This document shows, piece after piece, positions 1 to 5,317 of a DNA stretch of 9,661 bases. Under the pieces are notes generated by a model. It worked only from the letters and a program-made list of their open reading frames with translations, ran no database searches and had not been told where the DNA came from. The stretch comes from an uncultured Collinsella sp. (lineage in GTDB: Bacteria; Actinomycetota; Coriobacteriia; Coriobacteriales; Coriobacteriaceae): assembly GCA_934654515.1 (NCBI GenBank), contig CAKUGA010000048.1, positions 1 through 9,661 on the forward strand, in the 5' to 3' direction. The translations under genes were made by a program, and so were the position numbers. Positions within the stretch are counted from its first letter, which is position 1. The number at the start of each line of letters is the position of its first letter.

Positions 1-100
1 GGGCGGCAAGCTGGTCGGAAAGCTCGGTAGCGGCAAACTGCCTGAGCTTGAGCTCGGCCTTGACCTGCTTTTTCTGCTTACGACGACGCGGCTTGGACAT
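1..100 (-). CDS. N-terminus of an unidentified basic protein (partial)
   Basis: Only the first 33 codons are inside the window; the gene runs off the left edge. The start ATG (complement of 98-100) is preceded on the minus strand by a purine-rich stretch containing GGAAGG and GAAAG at ribosome-binding distance. The protein begins MSKPRRRKQKKQVKAELK and continues with an amphipathic, mixed-charge stretch, so the N-terminus is strongly basic and could touch nucleic acid, but that is only an inference from charge. It follows the MetRS-like gene on the same strand after a gap of 37 bases with no visible terminator, so the two are probably co-transcribed. I do not recognise the family and assign no function. 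Confidence 0.6.
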   Translation of the reverse strand, partial: MSKPRRRKQKKQVKAELKLRQFAATELSDQLAA

Positions 101-137
101 CCGTCTTTCCTTCCCATTCCATTACATGTCGAGTGTT

Positions 138-2288
138 TTAGTACTGGCTCTCGTGCTTGCTGAAGAAGTCGAAGCGCGGGGGCAGCGGCTTCACGCGGTG
201 CTCGCCGGGCTTCTCGCCCAGGCTCTCCACAAACTCGTCCGTGGAGGCAAAGATGTTATCCCAGCTAAAGAAGGCGACCGGATCGACGTCGAAGTACTCG
301 CAGATGAGCTCGCAGCCGGCCGGCACAATACCGTGCATCAGGACGGTCGCCACGCGCAGCTCGGTAAATGCATCGACGAGGGCCTGCGTCATCGCGGCGT
401 TGGCCGGTTCGCCCTCGAGCTTGTTGGCGGCCTTGGAGGCGTCGCTCCAGCGCTTGTTGGCGGCGCGCAGGTAGTCGTCGCACACGGCGAGTGCGCGGTG
501 CGTCTCGAACTTGTACATGGCCTGCTCAAAGGCGAGGGCTGCCTGCTCGGCGGCCTCGACCACGGCGGCAGAGGCGGCGCCGGCGGGGATGCAGCCGTTG
601 CGGTAGGGGCTCTCGTCGCCCTCCTTGACGGCGACGCCGTAGAAGCAGCTGCGGGCCAGGCGGTTGAACACGCCAGTCAAAAGGGCGCTCTCCTTGAGGG
701 CCGGGTCGATGACGCGCTTGTCGTCGCAGGCGCGCACCTCGTTGCCGTCCTTGTCCTTGCCGGTCACGCGCGTGTCGTATGCCTTGGGGCTAAAGCTCAC
801 CGGCTTCTCGGACAGGCCGAGCGACAGCCAATGCGCGCGCATCTGCTCGCAGGTGTAGTGGTTGAGCAGGTCGTCGGCAGGCGGGGGAGGCGTCTGCGAG
901 GACGAGCTGGCCTTTTTGCCCATGTAGAGCAGGTGGTAGCAGGCGCTGACGGTGCTCTGCGTAAGGTCCCAACCCAGGGCCTCCCACATGGCGGTCTGCG
1001 CGATGCAGTAGAAGTAGATGTTGTCCTGGCCAATAAACTGGTAGATCTGCGCGTCGTCAGAGCACCACCAGTCGCGCCAGTCGAGCGAGCTGTGCTGATA
1101 GGTGGGCGCAGGCACCTGCGTGGAATCGACGGCGGGCTCGCCCATAAGGGCGGCGTCCTGGGCGGCGACACCCTCGGTCACGCCGGCGGCCTTGGCGTCG
1201 CGCGCGAGCACGGTACGGGTGTAGCTGATGGGTGCCCACAGGCTCTCGGGCCAACACCAGCAGGTGACGTCGGAAACGCCGTCGACCTCGGGCACCGGAA
1301 CGCCCCAGTCGATGTTGCCCGTGATGCGGAAGGGCACGAGTGCCTTGCCGCTGCGGAAGCGCACGCCGCCGTTGGCGAGCACCGCGTGGGCGTCGTCGCG
1401 CTCCTTCCAGCTGGGGAAGGTGACGGTAAAGCTGCTCTTGTTGCCCTCGGGCTCCAGCACGGTGTGCTCGGGCAGCTGATCCTCGACGGCGTCGAAGGCC
1501 TCGCGGAACTTGTTCTGAATGTAGAGCTGTGCCGGCAGCAGCCACTCCTCCATGGTCTTGGAGACCACGGAGCGAACCTGCGGGTTCTGGGCGAGCTTAG
1601 CGGTGTAGGTCTTCATAAAGTCGAGATAGGCCGGCAGGTCGAAGTAGAGGTTGTCGACCGGACGCAGCTCGGGTACCTCGCCGGTGAGCTGGCTCTTGGG
1701 CGCGATGAGCTCCTCGGGCTCAAACTGGTGACCCAGATCGCACTCGTCGGCATAGGCCTTCTCGGACTTGCAGCCCTGGATGGGGCAGCGGCCGATGACC
1801 TGGCGGCCGTTGAGGAACGTGCCAGCCTTGGCGTCGAAGAACTGCAGGGTGGAGCGCTTGGAGATGGTGCCCTGCTCGTGCAGGCGCTCGATAATCTCGG
1901 CGGTCACCTCGTTGTGAATCTTGACGGCCGGCTCAAGGCCCGAGCCGCCGTAGATGTCACAGCTGATGTTGTAGTTGTTGAGGGTCGCGGCCTGACGGGA
2001 GTGGTTGGACTCGACGTACTCGCTAATGGACTTGTCGTAGCCCTCGTTCTCCTTGAGCTTGCGGTAGCTCTCCATGATGGGCGAGCCGTAGCAGTCGGTG
2101 CCCGAGGTGAAGATCACGTTCTCGCGGCCCAGACGGTCGCGCAGGAAGCGGGCGAAGAAGTCGGCCGGGACAAAGACGCCACCAACGTGGCCGAAGTGCA
2201 GGCCTTTGTTGCCGTAGGGCTCGCCGGCGGTAACGATGGCGCGGCGCGGCCAGCTGGGACGGTCGTTCATGGAGTATTTGGATGCCAT
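138..2288 (-). CDS. Methionyl-tRNA synthetase-like class I tRNA ligase, divergent
   Basis: A 716-residue protein with the MetRS fold order: Rossmann half with a HIGH-type motif HFGH (residues 31-34), the loop GTDCYG (63-68, where MetRS usually has D-x-H-G), a zinc-knuckle insertion with C168/C173 and C183/H187, then EELIAPKS, IDWGVPVP (326-333), FIGQDN (418-423) and an alpha-helical anticodon-binding C-terminus keeping Asn611 and Trp614 of the Met-anticodon pocket pattern. The likely role is charging tRNA(Met), or a relative of that reaction. Oddities: the KMSKS site reads KKASSSS (458-464) followed by four prolines, so the second lysine is missing. There is an extra segment of about 50 residues (about 267-320) before IDWG, and the second zinc knuckle ends in His rather than Cys. 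I chose the ATG at 2288 because AGGAG lies 4 nt upstream; an ATG five codons earlier (2303) has no such site. A second, canonical MetRS may exist elsewhere in the genome. Confidence 0.85.
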   Translation of the reverse strand: MASKYSMNDRPSWPRRAIVTAGEPYGNKGLHFGHVGGVFVPADFFARFLRDRLGRENVIFTSGTDCYGSPIMESYRKLKENEGYDKSISEYVESNHSRQAATLNNYNISCDIYGGSGLEPAVKIHNEVTAEIIERLHEQGTISKRSTLQFFDAKAGTFLNGRQVIGRCPIQGCKSEKAYADECDLGHQFEPEELIAPKSQLTGEVPELRPVDNLYFDLPAYLDFMKTYTAKLAQNPQVRSVVSKTMEEWLLPAQLYIQNKFREAFDAVEDQLPEHTVLEPEGNKSSFTVTFPSWKERDDAHAVLANGGVRFRSGKALVPFRITGNIDWGVPVPEVDGVSDVTCWCWPESLWAPISYTRTVLARDAKAAGVTEGVAAQDAALMGEPAVDSTQVPAPTYQHSSLDWRDWWCSDDAQIYQFIGQDNIYFYCIAQTAMWEALGWDLTQSTVSACYHLLYMGKKASSSSQTPPPPADDLLNHYTCEQMRAHWLSLGLSEKPVSFSPKAYDTRVTGKDKDGNEVRACDDKRVIDPALKESALLTGVFNRLARSCFYGVAVKEGDESPYRNGCIPAGAASAAVVEAAEQAALAFEQAMYKFETHRALAVCDDYLRAANKRWSDASKAANKLEGEPANAAMTQALVDAFTELRVATVLMHGIVPAGCELICEYFDVDPVAFFSWDNIFASTDEFVESLGEKPGEHRVKPLPPRFDFFSKHESQY

Positions 2289-2292
2289 GGGA

Positions 2293-2297
2293 CTCCT
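2293..2297 (-). promoter_or_regulatory. Ribosome binding site deciding the MetRS-like start
   Basis: On the minus strand AGGAG is followed by TCCC and the ATG at 2288. It lies between the two candidate starts at 2303 and 2288, so only the downstream start can use it. Confidence 0.65.
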
Positions 2298-2369
2298 TCG
2301 CATATGGTGAGGGCGCGGCCGGGCGCGGGGCTCGGCGGCGCAGTGGTCAATTCGTGCATATCATTCGAC

Positions 2370-2378
2370 ATTATCGCA
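2370..2378 (-). promoter_or_regulatory. Extended -10 promoter of the MetRS-like gene (candidate)
   Basis: The minus strand reads TGCGATAAT, an extended -10 (TGn followed by GATAAT, one mismatch to TATAAT). I see no convincing -35, as expected for extended -10 promoters. Transcription would start near 2363 and leave a GC-rich leader of about 75 nt before the ATG at 2288. No T-box signature is visible in that leader. Confidence 0.4.
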
Positions 2379-2406
2379 CATGCGGGCGGGTGCGTGGCAG
2401 GGGCGC

Positions 2407-2412
2407 TATCCT
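2407..2412 (+). promoter_or_regulatory. Possible -10 of the DUF3267 gene (leaderless?)
   Basis: TATCCT sits 8 nt before the ATG at 2421, which would put the transcription start at or within a few bases of the start codon. No -35 match is visible and there is no Shine-Dalgarno sequence at this gene. The call rests on position and is weak. Confidence 0.25.
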
Positions 2413-2420
2413 AAGATGCT

Positions 2421-2990
2421 ATGAATGAGATTTCCAACATACATGCGTTTGATGACGAGGATTTTCTGCACGCTTGCTTTGTGTGGGGGATGGTCGTGCT
2501 TGCGGTGTTCGCCGCGTGCCTGGTGCCGGTGTTTATGCTGCTGGGCGGGCCTGCGGACTTGGATACGGCCGCGGCGGGCGGCTGGGCGGCGGTCGTGGGC
2601 TGGATGGTCGGCTTGACTGCGGTTTCGGCAGCGTCGTTTGCCGTGCACGAGCTGGTACATGCGGTGTTCTTTAAGTTGTTTGCGCCTGCCGGTGCGCACG
2701 TGACCTTTGGGGCGAACCTCGAGACGTGCATGATCTATGCCTGCGCTGAGGGCATTGTGTATTCGCGCATGCGGTATGTGGCGATTTGCCTGGCGCCGAC
2801 GGTTGTTTTGACGGCGGCGTTTGTCTTGGGCTTTGCGTTTTCGGGCTATCCGCTGCTGTGTTACCTGGCTGCTGGTCTGCACCTGTCGGGCTGTGTGGGC
2901 GACTGGTATTACGTGCGAACCATTCTGCGCGACCGCCGCATCGTCGCCTGCGAGGACACGTCCTTTGGGGTGCGCTTTTTTGGAAAGTAG
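2421..2990 (+). CDS. DUF3267-type membrane zincin-like metalloprotease
   Basis: A 189-residue membrane protein. It has a zinc-protease HExxH motif (HELVH, residues 76-80) at the end of the second hydrophobic segment, and a later HLSGCVGD stretch (154-161) that could supply the third metal ligand. This layout matches the DUF3267 family of putative intramembrane zincin-like peptidases; no substrate is known. Hydrophobic segments are at about 22-42, 55-75, 118-138 and 140-157. The start is well bounded: an in-frame TAA at 2412-2414 lies just upstream and the next in-frame ATG (codon 24) would cut into the first membrane segment. No Shine-Dalgarno sequence precedes the ATG, suggesting a leaderless or weakly translated message. 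It is divergent from the MetRS-like gene and is followed after 101 bp, mostly an inverted repeat, by queH. Function is inferred from the motif only. Confidence 0.8.
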   Translation: MNEISNIHAFDDEDFLHACFVWGMVVLAVFAACLVPVFMLLGGPADLDTAAAGGWAAVVGWMVGLTAVSAASFAVHELVHAVFFKLFAPAGAHVTFGANLETCMIYACAEGIVYSRMRYVAICLAPTVVLTAAFVLGFAFSGYPLLCYLAAGLHLSGCVGDWYYVRTILRDRRIVACEDTSFGVRFFGK

Positions 2991-2995
2991 ACTCG

Positions 2996-3072
2996 ATGAT
3001 TTTTCTGGGACGGGGATTAAAAAATCATTGTGTACCTAATGATTTTTTAATCCCCGTCCCAGAAAAAATCAT
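2996..3072. repeat. Near-perfect inverted repeat, 34-35 nt arms
   Basis: The left arm (2996-3029) and right arm (3038-3072) are complementary over their whole length except for one extra A/T in a homopolymer run; the loop is 8 nt (gtgtacct). Each arm carries GGGACGGGGATTAAAAAATC. Within one arm the two ends are themselves complementary (GATTTTT against AAAAATC around a G-rich loop), so an arm could also fold alone. It fills nearly the entire gap between the DUF3267 stop and the queH ribosome binding site. The G-rich core resembles the repeats at 5134-5220 and 8367-8395. Confidence 0.85.
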
Positions 3073-3075
3073 TGT

Positions 3076-3085
3076 GGGAGAGGAG
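3076..3085 (+). promoter_or_regulatory. queH: Ribosome binding site of queH
   Basis: GGGAGAGGAG begins 4 nt after the large inverted repeat ends. AGGAG is 6 nt from the ATG at 3092 and abuts the ATG at 3086, which favours 3092. GGGAG is 5 nt from 3086, so a start at 3086 (two residues longer) cannot be excluded. Confidence 0.6.
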
Positions 3086-3091
3086 ATGTCG

Positions 3092-3667
3092 ATGAAGCCG
3101 TTGCTGCTGCATGCTTGTTGCGCGCCGTGCTCGCTGGAACCGGTTCGCTTGCTGCGCGAGGAGGGGTTTGAGCCCACGATTTGCTGGGCCAACCCCAATA
3201 TTCAGCCGCGCGATGAATGGCAGCACCGCCTGGACGAGCTGCGCCGGTGGTGTGCCGATGGCGGCATCGAGCTTATCGAAGCTGGGGAGGACCGCGAGCG
3301 CTGGGAGGTCGGCGTAGCCCCTCTGGCGGCCGATCGCCCTCGCCGCTGCCGTGCGTGCTATGCCCTGCGCCTGGCCGAGGCGTGCCGAGTGGCCCAAGAG
3401 CGCGGGTTTGATTATGTGGGCACAACGCTCGCCGTCTCGCCGTATCAGCTGTTCGACACCTGTAATGATGTGCTTGAGCGCTTGGCAGCCGCCCGTGGGC
3501 TCACCCCGGTGATTCGCGATTTTCGCCCGTACTATCCCGAGGCCACGCGCCGTTCGCGCGAGTTGGGCATGTATCGACAGAACTACTGCGGGTGTCGCTT
3601 CTCTGCTGTTGAGGCGGCCATGGACCGAGCCCGCATCCGCGACGAGCGCAAAGCCGCCAAAAATTAG
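3092..3667 (+). CDS. queH: Epoxyqueuosine reductase QueH
   Basis: A 191-residue protein of the QueH (former DUF208) family, which reduces epoxyqueuosine in tRNA to queuosine without cobalamin, replacing QueG. Seen in the sequence: the N-terminal HACCAPCS (residues 7-14), the CRAC pair (C86, C89), TTLAVSPYQ (111-119) and the C-terminal YRQNYCGCRFS (161-171). These are the family's hallmark cysteine clusters, which hold an iron-sulfur cluster and an additional metal. Length fits the family (about 180-220). The reading frame stays open far upstream (to 2786, inside the DUF3267 gene), but that extension has no family similarity and would cross the inverted repeat; the true start is fixed by AGGAG at 3081-3085. 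queA follows 64 bp downstream on the same strand, so the two enzymes acting in succession (QueA, then QueH) are neighbours and probably share a transcript. Confidence 0.93.
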   Translation: MKPLLLHACCAPCSLEPVRLLREEGFEPTICWANPNIQPRDEWQHRLDELRRWCADGGIELIEAGEDRERWEVGVAPLAADRPRRCRACYALRLAEACRVAQERGFDYVGTTLAVSPYQLFDTCNDVLERLAAARGLTPVIRDFRPYYPEATRRSRELGMYRQNYCGCRFSAVEAAMDRARIRDERKAAKN

Positions 3668-3689
3668 CTCACTTGGGCCGACAGCCTGC

Positions 3690-3695
3690 TAGGAT
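3690..3695 (+). promoter_or_regulatory. Possible -10 element upstream of queA
   Basis: TAGGAT lies in the queH-queA gap, 36 nt before the queA ribosome binding site end and start region. No good -35 is present, so queA may equally be read from upstream. No preQ1 riboswitch pattern is visible. Confidence 0.2.
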
Positions 3696-3731
3696 GTAGG
3701 GCGGACTTTAGCTATATAAGGAGAATCTGAC

Positions 3732-4949
3732 GTGTCTATGCGTACCGATGATTTTGATTACAACCTTCCCGAGGAATTGATTGCCCAGGCTCCGGCCGAG
3801 CCACGCGATTCTTGCCGCCTGCTGGTGGTGGATCGCAAGGGTTCCCAGGAGGGCACGCCCCTGGAGCACGGCGGCACCGTCGAGCACCGCATCTTCCGTG
3901 ACGTTATCGACTATATCGAGCCGGGCGACGTGCTCGTCATCAACCAGACGCGCGTGATGCCGGCCCGTCTGATCGGTCGCAAGACCGGCTCGGGCGGCGT
4001 GGTCGAGACACTGCTGCTCAAGCGCCGCGAGGATGTGGATCCGCTGGGCCATGTTTGGGAGTGTCTGGTCAAGCCCGGCAAGCGTCTGAAGCCCGGTGCT
4101 CAGATTGAGTATCGTGCCGGTGGCGCCCATGCGCCCGAGGGGGCTCCCGTGGTGTTGACGGCCGAGATCGTCGACTTTGTCACCGATAGCCGCGGCGGTC
4201 GTCTGGTGCGCTTTGAGCCGGCCGGCTGCAATGCCGCCGGTGAGCCGCGCACGCTTGACGAGGCCATTCATGCCGCCGGTCATGTGCCGCTGCCGCCCTA
4301 CATCACCGACTACGAGGGCGACCCCGAGAAGTACCAGACCGTCTACGCCATGAAGGAGGAGCACTCGGCTGCTGCCCCCACGGCGGGTCTGCACTTTACG
4401 CCCGAGCTTATGGCCGCTATCGAGGCCAAGGGTGCGAAGTTTGCCGCCGTTGAGCTCGAGGTGGGCATCGACACCTTCCGCCTGGTGGAGGAGGATGACC
4501 CCACGCAGCACGTGATGCACACCGAGCGCTACCACGTGTCGCAGGAGGTGGTCGACGCCGTGCACAAGGCCAAGGCCGAGGGACATCGCGTGATTGCCGT
4601 CGGTACCACCGCGGTGCGCTCGCTCGAGAGCGCGTTTGACGCGGACGCGCCGGTGTCCGATCCGGCCGTGACGGCGCGCTATTTTGAGGGTCGTGAGGAC
4701 GGGGCCGACACGCTCGGTCGCGGTGACATCGTGGTGCGCGAGAACGCCACGACGCAGCTCTACCTCATGCCCGGTTCGACCTATCACGTGGTCGATGCGC
4801 TCATCACGAACTTCCACGTGCCGCGCTCCACGCTCATGATGCTCGTGAGCGCGCTGGCAACCCGCGACCAGATCATGGACGCCTACGCCGCCGCCATCGA
4901 AGAGCGCTACCGTTTCTTCAGCTTTGGTGACGCGATGCTCATTTTGTAG
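3732..4949 (+). CDS. queA: S-adenosylmethionine:tRNA ribosyltransferase-isomerase QueA
   Basis: A 405-residue cytosolic enzyme that transfers and isomerises the ribosyl part of SAM onto preQ1-modified tRNA (position 34 of GUN anticodons), giving epoxyqueuosine. Family motifs run along the whole length: FDYNLPEELIAQ (8-19), GDVLVINQTRVMPARL (65-80), GHVPLPPYI (183-191), PTAGLHFTPEL (216-226), VGTTAVRSLESA (290-301), LITNFHVPRSTLMMLVSA (357-374) and SFGDAMLI (397-404). It is about 50 residues longer than the E. coli enzyme; by eye the extra residues sit near 37-52 and 303-330. The GTG start at 3732 is chosen because AAGGAG (3718-3723) is 8 nt upstream; the ATG at 3738 would be 14 nt away. The TAG stop provides the first base of the 27-nt hairpin of the structured element that follows. 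Substrate comes from Tgt (8613) and product goes to QueH. Confidence 0.96.
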   Translation: MSMRTDDFDYNLPEELIAQAPAEPRDSCRLLVVDRKGSQEGTPLEHGGTVEHRIFRDVIDYIEPGDVLVINQTRVMPARLIGRKTGSGGVVETLLLKRREDVDPLGHVWECLVKPGKRLKPGAQIEYRAGGAHAPEGAPVVLTAEIVDFVTDSRGGRLVRFEPAGCNAAGEPRTLDEAIHAAGHVPLPPYITDYEGDPEKYQTVYAMKEEHSAAAPTAGLHFTPELMAAIEAKGAKFAAVELEVGIDTFRLVEEDDPTQHVMHTERYHVSQEVVDAVHKAKAEGHRVIAVGTTAVRSLESAFDADAPVSDPAVTARYFEGREDGADTLGRGDIVVRENATTQLYLMPGSTYHVVDALITNFHVPRSTLMMLVSALATRDQIMDAYAAAIEERYRFFSFGDAMLIL

Positions 4950-5087
4950 TTACGCGGTTCTACGAACCGCGTAACGGCTCGACGCTGCGCGGGCCGCATT
5001 TGGACAATCTGACGTTCAACTTCAAGGGCGCGACCAGAAGGTCAGCGCCCTTTCGTTTCACGTCACCTTGCCTCAAATGCGACCCGC
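4949..5087. ncRNA. Candidate structured RNA element, copy 1
   Basis: Part one is a hairpin with 12-bp perfect arms GTTACGCGGTTC (4949-4960) and GAACCGCGTAAC (4964-4975) and loop TAC. After a 5-nt linker comes GACGCTGC (4981-4988), then one long hairpin: outer helix P1 4989-5002 with 5074-5087 (13 of 14 paired, one C/A mismatch), middle helix P2 TGACGT 5010-5015 with ACGTCA 5060-5065, inner helix P3 AAGGGCGC 5024-5031 with GCGCCCTT 5045-5052, tipped by GACC-agaa-GGTC and a bulged A (5044). A second copy at 8179-8317 has exactly the same length and register. Its helices differ by paired substitutions, while the stretches between helices are conserved (CAATC opposite CCTTGC, TCAACTTC opposite TYGTTTC). 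Selected structure is the simplest reading. The strand is not settled: the position suggests the queA 3' UTR, but the C/A mismatch would be a G-U pair on the minus strand. Confidence 0.6.
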
Positions 5088-5133
5088 TCGCTGACTTATG
5101 CTCAACCTATGGCGCCATCTCGCTCCAAAGGTG

Positions 5134-5220
5134 GGTAGTCGTTGGGGACGTTCTTAAATGACTAGTCGTTGGGGACGTTCTTGTTTGACTAGTCATTTAA
5201 GAACGTCCCCAATGACTACC
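5134..5220. repeat. Compound REP-like repeat with GGGGACGTTCTT core
   Basis: Two tandem direct units of 27 nt (5136-5162 and 5163-5189) share TAGTCGTTGGGGACGTTCTT and differ only in aaat versus gttt before GAC. They are followed by an inverted unit (5190-5220). Bases 5134-5164 pair with 5190-5220 over 31 positions, all Watson-Crick except one G-T at 5141/5213. The second direct unit lies in the loop and could compete for the same partner. The core recurs at 8375-8390 with a different flanking stem. The pattern fits dispersed palindromic elements such as REP sequences, but no transposase is in the window. Confidence 0.8.
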
Positions 5221-5291
5221 AAAAAGTTGCGGTGAGATCGTTCTTGGATTGGCCTTTTTGAGGGCTAGACAGGAACTATCTCACCGCAACT
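5221..5291 (-). terminator. Rho-independent terminator of the coiled-coil gene
   Basis: The arms AGTTGCGGTGAGAT (5225-5238) and ATCTCACCGCAACT (5278-5291) pair over 14 bp. They are extended inward, after one mismatch, by GTTCTTG (5240-5246) with CAGGAAC (5270-5276) and a short GGCC/GGCT pairing. Read on the minus strand the stem is followed directly by TTTTT (complement of 5221-5225), 26 nt after the stop codon of the gene at 5318. The long stem and loop are larger than a plain terminator, so it may also be a dispersed repeat recruited as terminator. It lies between convergent genes; on the plus strand it lacks a T-run. Confidence 0.6.
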
Positions 5292-5317
5292 GCGTTGGGG
5301 CGTATTTGATGTCTGGC

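Noticed and set aside
48..2414. A 788-codon open frame on the plus strand opposite the MetRS-like gene
   Set aside because: It lies antisense to a gene with clear family motifs, has low-complexity A/G/V/L-rich content and no recognisable domain; it is a by-product of G/C-ending codons.
2289..2420. A T-box or other leader riboswitch for the MetRS-like gene
   Set aside because: No T-box consensus and no terminator/antiterminator pair was visible; the leader is just GC-rich.
2786..3091. An N-terminal extension of QueH reaching back into the DUF3267 gene
   Set aside because: It would overlap a real gene in another frame and cross the large inverted repeat; family similarity begins only at 3092.
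4949..5291. A CRISPR array or an integron attC site
   Set aside because: There are no regularly spaced direct repeats with spacers, and the ends do not fit the attC core sites (GTTRRRY with RYYYAAC); no integrase or cas gene is present.
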